This document shows positions 50,638 through 59,266 of a DNA stretch of 64,000 nt, piece by piece; within the stretch, counting starts at the first letter, position 1, and each line of letters begins with the position of its first letter. Origin of the DNA: Streptomyces sp. R33 (lineage in GTDB: Bacteria; Actinomycetota; Actinomycetes; Streptomycetales; Streptomycetaceae); contig NZ_CP165727.1 of NCBI RefSeq assembly GCF_041200175.1, positions 1,984,001-2,048,000 on the forward strand. The letters run 5' to 3'. The notes under the pieces are model-generated. The model was given only the letters and a program-made list of their open reading frames with translations. It searched no databases and was not told where the DNA came from. A program made the translations under genes and the position numbers.

Positions 50638-51414
50638 GTGCCGGTGGAGATCACCTGGTGGGGGCATGCCACGTGCACGGTCGAGGACTCCGGGGTGCGG
50701 CTGCTGACGGATCCGCTGTTCGCCCGGCGGCTGGCGCATCTGCGGCGACGGCGCGGGGCGCCGCCCCCGCCGGAGGCGGCCGAGGCGGACGCGGTGCTGG
50801 TGTCCCACCTGCATGCCGACCATCTGCACCTGCCGTCGCTGGCCCGGCTGGCGCCCGGGACCAGGCTGCTGGTGCCGCGCGGGGCGCCCCGGGCCGTGCC
50901 GGGGCTGGCGCGGGTCGCGGGGGTGCGCGGGCTGGCGGTCACGGAGATGGCTCCGGGCGACGAGGTCGGCGTACGGGCAGGCGTACGGGTGCGGGCGGTC
51001 AGTGCGCGGCACGACGGGCGGCGGCTGCCGTTCGGGCCGCATCTCACGCCGGCGCTCGGGTACGTGGTCCAGGGCGCGGCGCGGACGTACTTCGCCGGGG
51101 ACACCGGGCTGTTCGACGCAATGGCCGAGGAGGTCGGGCCGGTGGACGTGGCGCTGCTGCCGGTCGGCGGCTGGGGCCCGTACCTGGGGCCGGGGCACCT
51201 GGACGCGGGCCGGGCGGCGCAGGCACTGGCCGCGCTGGCCCCGGCGGCGGCGGTGCCGGTGCACTACGGGACGTACTGGCCCATCGGACTGGACGCGGTG
51301 CGGCCGCACGAATTCCACGCGCCGGGCGAGGAGTTCGTACGGCGGGCCCGGCAGCTGGCACCGAAGGTGACGGTACGGGTGCCGGACCACGGCGAGCGGG
51401 TGCGGCTGCCGTGA
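50638..51414 (+). CDS. MBL-fold metallo-hydrolase (UlaG-like)
   Basis: 258 residues from GTG 50638 (GGGGAGG upstream). The zinc motif HLHADH is at residues 57-62, with the later metal ligands in FAGDTGLF (about 142) and PVHYGTYWPIG (about 208). The early WWGHATCTVED opening is typical of the UlaG/RomA-like branch that includes lactonases and N-acyl phosphatidylethanolamine hydrolases. The substrate is unknown. It overlaps the DedA-like gene by four bases (GTGA), suggesting linked membrane lipid function. A second MBL enzyme lies at 52087-53211. Confidence 0.88.
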   Translation: MPVEITWWGHATCTVEDSGVRLLTDPLFARRLAHLRRRRGAPPPPEAAEADAVLVSHLHADHLHLPSLARLAPGTRLLVPRGAPRAVPGLARVAGVRGLAVTEMAPGDEVGVRAGVRVRAVSARHDGRRLPFGPHLTPALGYVVQGAARTYFAGDTGLFDAMAEEVGPVDVALLPVGGWGPYLGPGHLDAGRAAQALAALAPAAAVPVHYGTYWPIGLDAVRPHEFHAPGEEFVRRARQLAPKVTVRVPDHGERVRLP

Positions 51415-52064
51415 CGTGGCGCGAGCTGGTGGCGGCGGGGGTGGGGGCCGGGGCCGGGGCCGGGGCCGGCCAGGTACCGCCGGAGACGACGCAGCAGGCG
51501 GTGGGCTACCCGGCGCTGTTCGTACTGGTGGCACTGGGGGCGCTGGTGCCGGTGATCCCGACGGGGGCGCTGGTGAGCACGGCAGCGGTGGTGGCGTTCC
51601 ATCACCAGTCACTGCCCTTCGGGCTGTTGCTGGTGTTCGCGGTGGCGGCGGTGGCCGCGTTCACCGGGGACGTGGCCCTGTACTGGCTGGGGCAGCGGGG
51701 CGTGGCGTCCCGCAACGGCTCGCGCTGGCTGGAGACGCTGCGCGGGCGGGCGACGCCCGAGCGCCTTGCGCAGGCGCAGCGCAAGCTGGACGAACACGGG
51801 GTCCTGGTCCTGGTGGTCTCCCGGCTGGTACCGGCGGGCCGCATCCCTGTGATGCTGGCCTGCCTGCTGGCCCGCCTCCCCCTGCGCCGGTTCGCCCGCG
51901 GCGACGCCCCGGCGTGCCTGGCCTGGGCGGCGACGTACGGCCTGATCGGCATCCTGGGCGGCTCCCTGTTCTCGGAACCCTGGAAGGGCGTGGCCCTGGC
52001 GGTGGCCCTCACCCTCCTGATCAGCACGGCTCCCGCTCTCTGGCGCCGGTTGCGCAGCCATTGA
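51411..52064 (+). CDS. DedA-family (VTT domain) membrane protein
   Basis: 217 residues from GTG 51411, coupled to the MBL gene. About 30-60 holds FVLVALGALVPVIPTGALVSTAAVVAFH. The DedA/VTT core VTGDVALYWLGQRG appears here as FTGDVALYWLGQRG, and VLVVSRLVPAGRIPVMLACLLARLPLRRFARGD (in parts, about 124-156) is the G/R-rich re-entrant motif. DedA proteins scramble or flip undecaprenyl phosphate and phospholipids. The first about 25 residues are a Gly/Ala-rich extension. Confidence 0.87.
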   Translation: MTWRELVAAGVGAGAGAGAGQVPPETTQQAVGYPALFVLVALGALVPVIPTGALVSTAAVVAFHHQSLPFGLLLVFAVAAVAAFTGDVALYWLGQRGVASRNGSRWLETLRGRATPERLAQAQRKLDEHGVLVLVVSRLVPAGRIPVMLACLLARLPLRRFARGDAPACLAWAATYGLIGILGGSLFSEPWKGVALAVALTLLISTAPALWRRLRSH

Positions 52065-52066
52065 CC

Positions 52067-52095
52067 GCCCTCTGCAGCCTGCCGGGCTAGAGGGC
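52067..52095. terminator. Bidirectional hairpin between convergent genes
   Basis: GCCCTCT (52067-52073) pairs with AGAGGGC (52089-52095) around a 15-base loop between the stops of the DedA and MBL genes. Its position, not a U-tract, is the main support. Confidence 0.45.
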
Positions 52096-53211
52096 CCGGG
52101 AGCCCCCGATCGGCAGGTCCCACAGGTCCGCCCGAGCCAGCCCGGCCCGGCCCCACGCCTCCCGCACCCGCTGCAACGGCTCCATCACCGGCTCGGCGGA
52201 AAGCACGAACGTCCCCCAGTGCATCGGCGCCATCCGCCGCGCCCCCACGTCCAGGCAAGCCTGAACCGCCTCCTCCGGATCCGCATGGACATCGCTCAGC
52301 CACCACCTCGGCGCGTACGCGCCGATCGGCAACAGGGCCAGGTCGATCCCCGGATGACGCCGCCCGATCTCCCCGAACCAGTGCCCGTACCCCGTGTCGC
52401 CCGCGAAGTACACGCTCCTCGGCGTCGCGGCCCGCGTGTCGGTCAGCACCCAGCCGCCCCACAGCGTCCGGCAGGTGTCGAGCAGCGACCGCTTGGACCA
52501 GTGGTGCGCCGGGACGAAGTCGAAACGTACGCCGCCCAGTTCCGCGCACTCCCACCAGTCGAGCTCCGTGACCCGGGTGAAGCCGCGCCGCCGGCACCAG
52601 CGGGCCAGACCGGCCGGGACGAAGAGCGGGGTGTGCCGGGGCAGCCGCTTGAGGGTGGGGGCGTCGAGGTGGTCGTAGTGGTTGTGGCTGATCACCACCG
52701 CGTCCACCGGCGGCAGTTCCTCCCAGCGGACCCCGACCGGGGTCATCCGCGCCGGCGTGCCGAGGATGCGCCGGGACCAGACGGGGTCGGTCAGTACGGT
52801 CAGCCCGCCGACCCGCAGCACCCAGCTGGCATGTCCCGCCCAGGTGGCGCAGAGCGTCCCGGCGCCGGCCGCGGGCAGCGGGGCGGGGGCGTACGGGAGG
52901 TCGGGGATGCCCCGCAGCCCGTCGGGGCCGGGCCGGAACGCGCCCTCGCGCGCGAGGCGGGCGAAGGCCCGCACCCCGGGCAGCGGCGTGGTCAGCCGAT
53001 CGGCGAAGGAGCGCGGCCAGCTGCGTACCTCCCCCAACGCCCGCGGCACACCGCGATCTCCGGAACCGGAGCCGGGGGCTGAGCTCCCCCGGGACGCGGG
53101 CCGGGGCGCCGGCCGCGGGGCGGCGGGGCCGGGCCGTACCGCGGCAGCCCGGGCGCTCGCCGCGGGGTCTGCCCGGCCGGGGGCCGTCGGGGTGTGCGTC
53201 TCGTCCCTCAT
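52087..53211 (-). CDS. MBL-fold hydrolase, NAPE-PLD-like
   Basis: 374 residues from ATG 53211 (GGAGAG upstream). The first about 65 residues are Pro/Ala-rich and disordered. The hydrolase begins with ATWAGHASWVLRVGGLTVLTDPVWSRR, has the metal-binding SHNHYDHLD (about 200), FVPAHHWSKRS, FAGDTGYGH and MHWGTF, all typical of the RomA/NAPE-PLD branch of metallo-beta-lactamase enzymes. It could cleave N-acyl phospholipids. It is 57 bp downstream of the lysine-free aminotransferase-fold gene and probably co-transcribed with it. Confidence 0.88.
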   Translation of the reverse strand: MRDETHTPTAPGRADPAASARAAAVRPGPAAPRPAPRPASRGSSAPGSGSGDRGVPRALGEVRSWPRSFADRLTTPLPGVRAFARLAREGAFRPGPDGLRGIPDLPYAPAPLPAAGAGTLCATWAGHASWVLRVGGLTVLTDPVWSRRILGTPARMTPVGVRWEELPPVDAVVISHNHYDHLDAPTLKRLPRHTPLFVPAGLARWCRRRGFTRVTELDWWECAELGGVRFDFVPAHHWSKRSLLDTCRTLWGGWVLTDTRAATPRSVYFAGDTGYGHWFGEIGRRHPGIDLALLPIGAYAPRWWLSDVHADPEEAVQACLDVGARRMAPMHWGTFVLSAEPVMEPLQRVREAWGRAGLARADLWDLPIGGSRAL

Positions 53212-53267
53212 CAAGAGCTCTCCGTTCACCGCACAGCGGGCTCGTCGCGTCGGTCGGCGCAAGTCGG

Positions 53268-54494
53268 TCAGGAAGCCAGCCCGGCCAGGACCGATCCGAG
53301 GAGGTCCAGGGAGCGCCGTATGTGCGGGAGCGCGAGGGGGTCGCGCGCGGTGAGTGCGGCGAGCCGCTCCTGCGGGGTGGCGCCGAGCAGCGGACCGGTC
53401 GACAGGCGGACCCGCAGCGCGCCCAGGTCGTCCGCGAAGCGCTGTCCGCCGGGGGTGGGTGCGCCGAGCCGGCCTCCCAGGTAGTCCTCCAGTTCCATGG
53501 CGTCGCGGACCCCGCGGCGCGCCAGCCCGGCGCGCAGCGGGGTCAGGTCGGCGTACAGGTGCCGCCCGGCCTGCGGCGGCCGCGCGAGGGCCCCGACGGC
53601 CAGCAGCTCCCGGTGGGCCGCGGCGGCGACCACCCCGTGCAGCGTGGCCGCGGCATGGGCGCGCCCGGCGACCGCGTCGGGCTCGTCGAGCGCGTGCGCC
53701 GCGGCCCCGGCGACCGGGCCCGCGACCAGGGCTCCGGTCGCGGTGAGGATGTCGAGGGTGCGTGCCCGCAGCCAGGTGCCGCGCGGGGTGCCGGGGAAGC
53801 GGGCCACGGCGGCGGGCCACCCTGCGGGCAGCAGCGCACCGGACAGGTCGAGGAGCACGGCGGCCGAGTCGGGCAGCATCTCGGCCGGGCTCAGGACGAA
53901 GGTGTCGTGCGGCCGGTGGACGGTGTCGCGCCAGCTCTCGTCGCTGACGACGAACAGCCCGGCGTCCCCGGCGGCCTCGCAGGCCTCGCGCAGCATTTCG
54001 GGCGGGGGCACGGTCGCCGTCGGGTCGTCGGCGACTGACAGCAGCAGCACCCGCGGGTCGCCGCCCTCGACGCGCACCCGCCGTACGGTCTCCAGCAGGG
54101 CGTACGGATCCGGGATGCCCCCGCACTCGGCCGGGGTCGGCACGTGGTAGGCCCGCCGTCCCAGCAGCCGGACCTGCGGTGTCCACCAGGCGGGACACGG
54201 CCGGGGCAGCATGACGTCGCCCCCGTACGCGCCGAGCAGCGCCAGCAGCAGGGCGGGTGCGCCGGGCCCGGCGGCCACGTTCTCCGGCTCGGTGGGCAGC
54301 CCTCGCCTTCCCCAGTGCCGGCACGCGGCCTCGCGTACGGGCTCGCCGCCGCCCGGGGGTTCGGGGGCGGACCGTTCGGCGGCCGCGGCGATCACGGCGG
54401 TCAGCTCGGGCAGCACGGGCAGGCCGGGCTGGGGCGCGGGCGGCCCGTACCGGACCGGACCCCGGCCCTCCGCCGTGCGCTGCATCCCCGACAC
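53268..54494 (-). CDS. Aminotransferase class I/II-fold protein lacking the PLP lysine
   Basis: 408 residues from GTG 54494 (AGGGCGGC upstream); ATG 54485 is an alternative. The fold-type I outline is clear: N-terminal LPELTAVIAAAAER, a GPGAPALLLALLGAY segment, the SDESWRD stretch where the PLP-binding Asp sits, and a C-terminal LGALRVRLSTGPLLGATPQERLAAL with the substrate-carboxylate Arg. At the place of the SK Schiff-base motif it reads DLSGALLPAGWPAAVARF, so Ser-Lys is Ser-Gly. The whole protein contains no lysine at all. It therefore cannot form an internal aldimine and is probably a non-catalytic or PLP-sensing relative. It lies upstream of, and probably in an operon with, the MBL gene. 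Confidence 0.75.
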   Translation of the reverse strand: MSGMQRTAEGRGPVRYGPPAPQPGLPVLPELTAVIAAAAERSAPEPPGGGEPVREAACRHWGRRGLPTEPENVAAGPGAPALLLALLGAYGGDVMLPRPCPAWWTPQVRLLGRRAYHVPTPAECGGIPDPYALLETVRRVRVEGGDPRVLLLSVADDPTATVPPPEMLREACEAAGDAGLFVVSDESWRDTVHRPHDTFVLSPAEMLPDSAAVLLDLSGALLPAGWPAAVARFPGTPRGTWLRARTLDILTATGALVAGPVAGAAAHALDEPDAVAGRAHAAATLHGVVAAAAHRELLAVGALARPPQAGRHLYADLTPLRAGLARRGVRDAMELEDYLGGRLGAPTPGGQRFADDLGALRVRLSTGPLLGATPQERLAALTARDPLALPHIRRSLDLLGSVLAGLAS

Positions 54495-54563
54495 CTCGCC
54501 GCCCTGCCTTCCCCGTTCCGTACGTGCTGCCGACTCCGTACGTCCCGCCGACCGACCATGCCC

Positions 54564-54569
54564 TTTATA
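54564..54569 (-). promoter_or_regulatory. Putative -10 box of the aminotransferase-like gene
   Basis: TATAAA on the minus strand in a locally AT-rich patch (54561-54580) about 70 bp upstream of the start. The -35 is weak. It is the most AT-rich spot in this intergenic region. Confidence 0.35.
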
Positions 54570-54595
54570 CGGTTATTTGCGGGGCTACGCCTGTT

Positions 54596-54632
54596 GTCGC
54601 CCGCCGGGGGCCGGAGGGCGACGGCGGGCGAC
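54596..54632 (-). terminator. Hairpin terminator after the DinB-like gene
   Basis: GTCGCCCGCCG pairs perfectly with CGGCGGGCGAC (11 bp) around a 15-base loop, nine bases past the stop at 54641. There is no U-tract. Confidence 0.65.
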
Positions 54633-54640
54633 GCGGAGGC

Positions 54641-55213
54641 TCAGCCCTCTCGGCCCACCAGGGCCAGTAGGCGGGTCTGGGCGTCCGCGCCCGCCGGCAC
54701 GTCCAGCGGCGCGGCGAACATCCCGCCGGCCGCGAGCCCGTCGGCGTACGGCATGACCTCCTTGAGGGCGAACTCGACCAGGCCGTCCGGGAGCCGGTCG
54801 TCGGCACCGATGCCCCGCGACAGGTCCCAGGTGTGCACGACGCAGTCGGCGGTCAGCTCCGCGCAGTAGGCCCGGCCCGGCGCGGGCCCGTACGAGAGCC
54901 TGACCGTGCGGTCCAGCGCGCCGGGCGCGGTGAATGCGGCGTGCGCGGCGCCCGCCGCCCGCTCCCATGCGCCGGCCGGGTCCTCGCCGAGCACGTCGCC
55001 GGAGAACGCGTCGCCGATCTCCTCGACCGTGCGCCCGTCGGTGACCATCGGCGGGATCCAGAGCTGCTCGCCGGTGACGTGGTTGACCAGGTCGCGCACG
55101 GTCCATTCCGTGCAGGGGGTCGGGGCGTCCCATTGGCCGTCCGCGACGGCGCGCACCCGCTCGCCGAAGAGCCGCAGGGCCTCGGCGTGGTGCTCGAGCA
55201 GCGTGTCCGGCAT
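54641..55213 (-). CDS. TIGR03086-like metal-binding (DinB/maleylpyruvate isomerase-fold) protein
   Basis: 190 residues from ATG 55213 with GGGAG upstream. The helical bundle has the family motifs PTPCTEWTVRDLVNHVTGEQ (His ligand near 45) and DCVVHTWDLSRG (His near 128), which with the N-terminal His form the metal site of mycothiol-dependent or DinB-like enzymes. Its enzymatic role is unknown; mycothiol is the usual thiol in actinomycetes, so a mycothiol-dependent transferase is possible. It is monocistronic. Confidence 0.8.
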   Translation of the reverse strand: MPDTLLEHHAEALRLFGERVRAVADGQWDAPTPCTEWTVRDLVNHVTGEQLWIPPMVTDGRTVEEIGDAFSGDVLGEDPAGAWERAAGAAHAAFTAPGALDRTVRLSYGPAPGRAYCAELTADCVVHTWDLSRGIGADDRLPDGLVEFALKEVMPYADGLAAGGMFAAPLDVPAGADAQTRLLALVGREG

Positions 55214-55407
55214 GGCTCCCACCGTCCTCGGCCAGAGGATCCCTCCCCTGGAGCCCACTGTCCTCGCACCTGCATTTCCCTGCCACTGTCCCGCCCGGTT
55301 CCCTTGCAGCACAAGAGGGTTGTCCACATGTCAAAACACAGGTCTCATATCCCGAACCCATCCCCTACGGTGATCACATCGCTTCAACGACGAGGAGGAG
55401 TCGGGTC

Positions 55408-56226
55408 ATGAGTGCCAGGGAAACAGCTGTCTACACGCACGGGCACCACGAATCCGTTCTGCGCTCGCACCGCTGGCGCACCGCCGCGAACTCGGCGGCC
55501 TACCTGATCGGCGAGCTGCGGCCGGGGATGTCGGTCCTGGACGTGGGCTGCGGCCCGGGCACGATCACGGCGGACCTGGCGGAACTGGTCGCGCCGGGCG
55601 GCCGGGTGACGGCGGTCGACGCCGCGCAGGACGTCCTGGAGCAGGCCGCGGAGTACGTGGCGCAGCGCGGCCTGGCCGGGGCGGTCACCTTCGCCGTCGC
55701 GGACGTCCACGCGCTGGACTTCCCGGACGACTCGTTCGACGTGGTCCACGCCCACCAGGTGCTGCAGCACGTCGGCGACCCGGTGCAGGCGCTGCGCGAG
55801 ATGCGGCGGGTGTGCCGGCCGGGCGGCATCGTGGCCGCCCGCGACGCGGACTACGCGGCGATGACCTGGTACCCGGCGGAGCCGGGCCTGGACCAGTGGC
55901 AGGGCCTGTTCCGCCGGGTGGCCCGCGCGAACGGCGGCGAACCGGACGCCGGGCGCCGCCTGCTGTCCTGGGCCAGGGCGGCGGGCTTCACGGAGGTGTC
56001 CTCGTCGGCGACGGCCTGGTGCTACGCCACTCCCGAGGAGACGGCGTGGTGGTCCTCGCTGTGGGCGGACCGTACGACGGCCTCGGCGTACGCCTCCCGC
56101 GCGACGGGCGGCGGCCACGCGACCGCGGCCGAACTGTCCGCCATCTCCGAGGCCTGGCAGCGCTGGGGCACGGCCCCGGACGCCTGGTTCTCGGTCCTGA
56201 ACGGCGAAATCCTGGCCCGTGCCTGA
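55408..56226 (+). CDS. Class I SAM-dependent methyltransferase (UbiE-like)
   Basis: 272 residues from ATG 55408 (GAGGAGG upstream). Motif I is VLDVGCGPGTITADLA (about 49-64), motif II VTAVDAAQDVLEQA and motif III FPDDSFDVVHAHQVLQHV, all well conserved. The C-terminal half has WWSSLWADRTTASAYA, common in small-molecule methyltransferases. The acceptor is unknown. It diverges from the DinB-like gene; a TACGGT box at 55368 may be its -10. Confidence 0.88.
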   Translation: MSARETAVYTHGHHESVLRSHRWRTAANSAAYLIGELRPGMSVLDVGCGPGTITADLAELVAPGGRVTAVDAAQDVLEQAAEYVAQRGLAGAVTFAVADVHALDFPDDSFDVVHAHQVLQHVGDPVQALREMRRVCRPGGIVAARDADYAAMTWYPAEPGLDQWQGLFRRVARANGGEPDAGRRLLSWARAAGFTEVSSSATAWCYATPEETAWWSSLWADRTTASAYASRATGGGHATAAELSAISEAWQRWGTAPDAWFSVLNGEILARA

Positions 56227-56313
56227 TCGTCACCTCTGACCCGGATTTGGGCCGTTGCCCCGGAGGTGGTTGGCTTGCCGCGAAGAGCGGACACAACTGC
56301 TGGAGGAACAGCT

Positions 56314-56757
56314 ATGGCGCAGGTCGAGGCCACCACGGAGCGGATCATCGCGGCCGACGCGGAGACCGTGTTCGACGCGCTGGCGGACTACACCGGGACC
56401 CGGGGGAAGCTGCTGCCCGAGCACTTCAGCGAGTACGAGGTGCGCGAGGGCGGCGACGGCGAGGGCACCCTCGTCCACTGGAAGCTCCAGGCCACCAGCA
56501 AGCGCGTGCGCGACTGCCTGCTGGAGGTCACCGAGCCCACCGACGGCCAGCTCGTGGAGAAGGACCGCAACTCCACCATGGTCACCACCTGGGTCGTCAC
56601 CCCGGCCGGCGAGGGCAAGTCCAAGGCCGTGGTCACCACCGTCTGGAACGGCGCCGGCGGCATCGGAGGCTTCTTCGAGCGCACCTTCGCCCCCAAGGGC
56701 CTCGGCCGGATCTACGACACCCTGCTGGCCAACCTGGCCGCCGAAGTCGAGGGCTGA
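56314..56757 (+). CDS. SRPBCC family protein
   Basis: 147 residues from ATG 56314 (TGGAGGAA upstream). The N-terminal TTERIIAADAETVFDALADYTGTRGKLLPEHFSEYEV pattern (in pieces) and C-terminal FFERTFAPKGLGRIYDTLLANLAAEV helix fit the SRPBCC/polyketide cyclase-like fold with a hydrophobic cavity. It is short and lacks signature catalytic residues. It resembles the protein at 45850-46290 only at fold level. It is followed by a long hairpin at 56780-56844. Confidence 0.8.
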   Translation: MAQVEATTERIIAADAETVFDALADYTGTRGKLLPEHFSEYEVREGGDGEGTLVHWKLQATSKRVRDCLLEVTEPTDGQLVEKDRNSTMVTTWVVTPAGEGKSKAVVTTVWNGAGGIGGFFERTFAPKGLGRIYDTLLANLAAEVEG

Positions 56758-56779
56758 GCAAGGCCGTTGCCCCGCCGGC

Positions 56780-56844
56780 CACGCCGGGGGGCTCACCGGA
56801 TCGGGTGGATTTCCCGGCGGAGGTGAGCCCCCGGCCCCGGCGTG
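56780..56844 (+). terminator. Long-stem hairpin after the SRPBCC gene
   Basis: CACGCCGG and GGGGCTCACC on the left (56780-56797) pair with GGTGAGCCCC and CCGGCGTG on the right (56822-56831 and 56837-56844), with a five-base bulge and a 24-base loop. It separates the gene from the peptidase operon. Confidence 0.55.
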
Positions 56845-56944
56845 ACCTCCCGGCGGCGGCGCCGGGGACCCTCCGGGCGTCGCCCGATGTCACCGGGGGG
56901 CCGGCGCCCGGGCGTGGCCCCCGGCCGGAGCGGGCCCGGGCGGC

Positions 56945-56950
56945 TAGGGT
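56945..56950 (+). promoter_or_regulatory. -10 box of the peptidase operon
   Basis: TAGGGT would give a leader of about 60 nt carrying the GGGGGG stretch before ATG 57018. Confidence 0.4.
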
Positions 56951-57017
56951 GGAAGCCTGCGTGGACGGCTCCGTCCGTGTCGGCCGCGCCGTGGCAGCCG
57001 ACCGCCCGGGGGGCCCG

Positions 57018-57851
57018 ATGAAGATCCTCGTCTCCGCCGACATGGAAGGCGCCACGGGCGTCACCTGGCCCGCCGACGTCCTGCCCGGCACACCCGAGTG
57101 GGAGCGCTGCCGCCACCTGTTCACCTCCGACGTGAACGCGGCCGTACTCGGCTTCTTCGACGGCGGCGCCGACCAGGTCCTCGTCAACGAGGCCCACTGG
57201 ACCATGCGCAACCTGCTGCTCGAACAGCTCGACGAGCGCGCCGAGATGCTCACGGGCCGCCACAAGTCCCTCACCATGGTCGAGGGCGTCCAGCACGGCG
57301 ACGTCGACGGCATCGCGTTCGTCGGCTACCACACCGGCGCCGGAACGCCGGGCGTCCTCGCCCACACCTACCTCGCCAACTCCATCACCGGGGTCTGGCT
57401 GAACGGGACCCGCGCCGGCGAGGGACTGCTCAACGCCCACGTCGTCGCCGAGTACGGAGTACCGGTTGTCCTCGTCACCGGCGACGACCTGACCTGCGTC
57501 GACGCCGACGGCTACGCGCCGGACGCGGTGAAGGTCGCCGTCAAGGACCACGTCTCCCGCTACGCCGCCGTCTGCCGCACCCCGGCCCGTACCGCCGCCG
57601 ACATCCGGGCCGCCGCCAAGGAGGCCGCGGCCCTCGCCGTACGCCGGGAACCCGTGCCCGGCGGGCCGTACACCGTGGAGCTGGAGTTCGACGCCGAGCA
57701 CCTGGCGATGGCCGCCACCGTCGTCCCGGGCGTCGAACGCTCCGGGGAACGCAGGGTCGCGTACACCAGCGAGACGATGTACGAGGGGATCCGGACCTTC
57801 AAGGCGGTCACGACGGTCGTCTCGGCAGCCGTGGAGGAGCAGTATGGCTGA
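57018..57851 (+). CDS. M55-family (DppA-type) D-aminopeptidase
   Basis: 277 residues from ATG 57018 (GGGGGG upstream). The M55 metal site is recognisable: SADMEGATG (Asp8, Glu10), NEAHWTMRNLL (His near 60), FVGYHTGAG (His near 105) and NGTRAGEGLLNA (Glu near 136). DppA-type enzymes are self-compartmentalising zinc peptidases that release D-amino acids from peptides. It overlaps the next gene by eight bases, so it is the first of three coupled peptidase genes. Turnover of peptidoglycan-derived or non-ribosomal peptides is a natural fit. Confidence 0.92.
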   Translation: MKILVSADMEGATGVTWPADVLPGTPEWERCRHLFTSDVNAAVLGFFDGGADQVLVNEAHWTMRNLLLEQLDERAEMLTGRHKSLTMVEGVQHGDVDGIAFVGYHTGAGTPGVLAHTYLANSITGVWLNGTRAGEGLLNAHVVAEYGVPVVLVTGDDLTCVDADGYAPDAVKVAVKDHVSRYAAVCRTPARTAADIRAAAKEAAALAVRREPVPGGPYTVELEFDAEHLAMAATVVPGVERSGERRVAYTSETMYEGIRTFKAVTTVVSAAVEEQYG

Positions 57852-59253
57852 CATGCCCGCAGTCACCCCCCAGCGCCCGGCCGGGGAGAGCCCCACCGGG
57901 GAGCCCTCCGCCGACGAGTCCCCCGTCGACCGGGTGGCACTCGACGAAGCCGTCGAGTTCACCTCCGACCTGATCCGCATCGACACCACGAACCGCGGCG
58001 GCGGCGACTGCCGCGAGCGCCCCGCCGCCGAGTACGTCGCCGAGCGGCTCGCCGCAGCCGGCCTCGAGCCGGTCCTGCTCGAACGCACACCCGGCCGCAC
58101 CAACGTGGTGGCCCGGATCGAGGGCACCGACCCCGCCGCCGAGGCCCTGCTCGTCCACGGCCACCTCGACGTGGTCCCCGCCGAGGCCGCCGACTGGAGC
58201 GTGGACCCCTTCTCCGGCGAGATCCGCGACGGGGTGGTCTGGGGCCGCGGCGCCGTCGACATGAAGAACATGGACGCGATGGTGCTGGCCGTCGTACGCG
58301 CCTGGGCGCGCGCAGCCGAGAGAGGGCAGCACTGGCGGCCGCGCCGCGACATCGTGATCGCCTACACCGCGGACGAGGAGGACAGCGCGGTCGACGGCTC
58401 GGGATTCCTCGCCGACCGGCACCCGCACCTCTTCGAGGGCTGCACGGAGGGCCTGAGCGAGTCCGGCGCCTTCACCCTGCACAACGGCCCCGGTCAGGCC
58501 CTCTACCCGATCGCGGCCGGCGAACGCGGCACCGCCTGGCTGAAGTTGACCGCCCACGGCACGACCGGCCACGGCTCCAAGCCCAACCGGGCCAATGCCG
58601 TCAGCCGGCTCGCCGCCGCCGTGGGCCGGATCGGCGAATACCGCTGGCCCGTCCGGCTCACCGCCACCGTCGCCGCCTGCATCACCCAGCTCGCCGCCCT
58701 CCAGGGCCTGTCGGTCGACCCCCGCGCCCGCGGCTTCGACCTCGACGCCGTCCTCGGCAAGCTCGGCCCGGCCGGCCTCCTCGTCGAGGCGACCGTACGC
58801 AACAGCGCCAACCCGACCATGCTCAGCGCCGGTTACAAGCTCAACGTCATCCCGGGAACGGCCACCGCCTACGTGGACGGCCGGATGCTGCCCGGCAGCG
58901 AGGCCGAGTTCATCGCCACCCTCGACGAACTCACCGGCCCCGACGTCACCTGGGAGTTCCACCACCGCGAGGCGGCCCTCGAAGCCCCCGTGGACGGACG
59001 TACCTTCGCCGTCCTGCGCGAGTCCGTGGAGCGCTTCGACCCCGAAGGCCACGTGGTGCCGTTCTGCATGGCGGGCGGCACCGACGCCAAGCAGTTCTCC
59101 CGCCTCGGGATCACCGGGTACGGCTTCTCCCCGCTGAAGCTTCCGCCCGGCTTCGACTACTGGGCCCTCTTCCACGGCGTGGACGAGCGGGTCCCCGTCG
59201 ATGCCCTGCACTTCGGCGTGCGCGTCCTCGACCACGCCCTGCGGACCCTGTGA
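57844..59253 (+). CDS. M20-family metallopeptidase (dipeptidase/deacylase-like)
   Basis: 469 residues from ATG 57844, eight bases inside the M55 gene. After a Pro/Glu-rich head of about 30 residues the M20 core shows LVHGHLDVVPAEA (first metal His and Asp, about 105-110), GRGAVDMKNMDA (bridging Asp), TADEEDSAVDGSGF (catalytic Glu pair) and the distal CMAGGTDAKQFSRLG with a late metal-binding His in FHGVDERVPV. The dimerisation domain lies between. It cleaves small peptides or N-acyl amino acids. It is the middle gene of the operon. Confidence 0.92.
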   Translation: MADMPAVTPQRPAGESPTGEPSADESPVDRVALDEAVEFTSDLIRIDTTNRGGGDCRERPAAEYVAERLAAAGLEPVLLERTPGRTNVVARIEGTDPAAEALLVHGHLDVVPAEAADWSVDPFSGEIRDGVVWGRGAVDMKNMDAMVLAVVRAWARAAERGQHWRPRRDIVIAYTADEEDSAVDGSGFLADRHPHLFEGCTEGLSESGAFTLHNGPGQALYPIAAGERGTAWLKLTAHGTTGHGSKPNRANAVSRLAAAVGRIGEYRWPVRLTATVAACITQLAALQGLSVDPRARGFDLDAVLGKLGPAGLLVEATVRNSANPTMLSAGYKLNVIPGTATAYVDGRMLPGSEAEFIATLDELTGPDVTWEFHHREAALEAPVDGRTFAVLRESVERFDPEGHVVPFCMAGGTDAKQFSRLGITGYGFSPLKLPPGFDYWALFHGVDERVPVDALHFGVRVLDHALRTL

Positions 59254-59266
59254 GGGGGAGCCGGTG

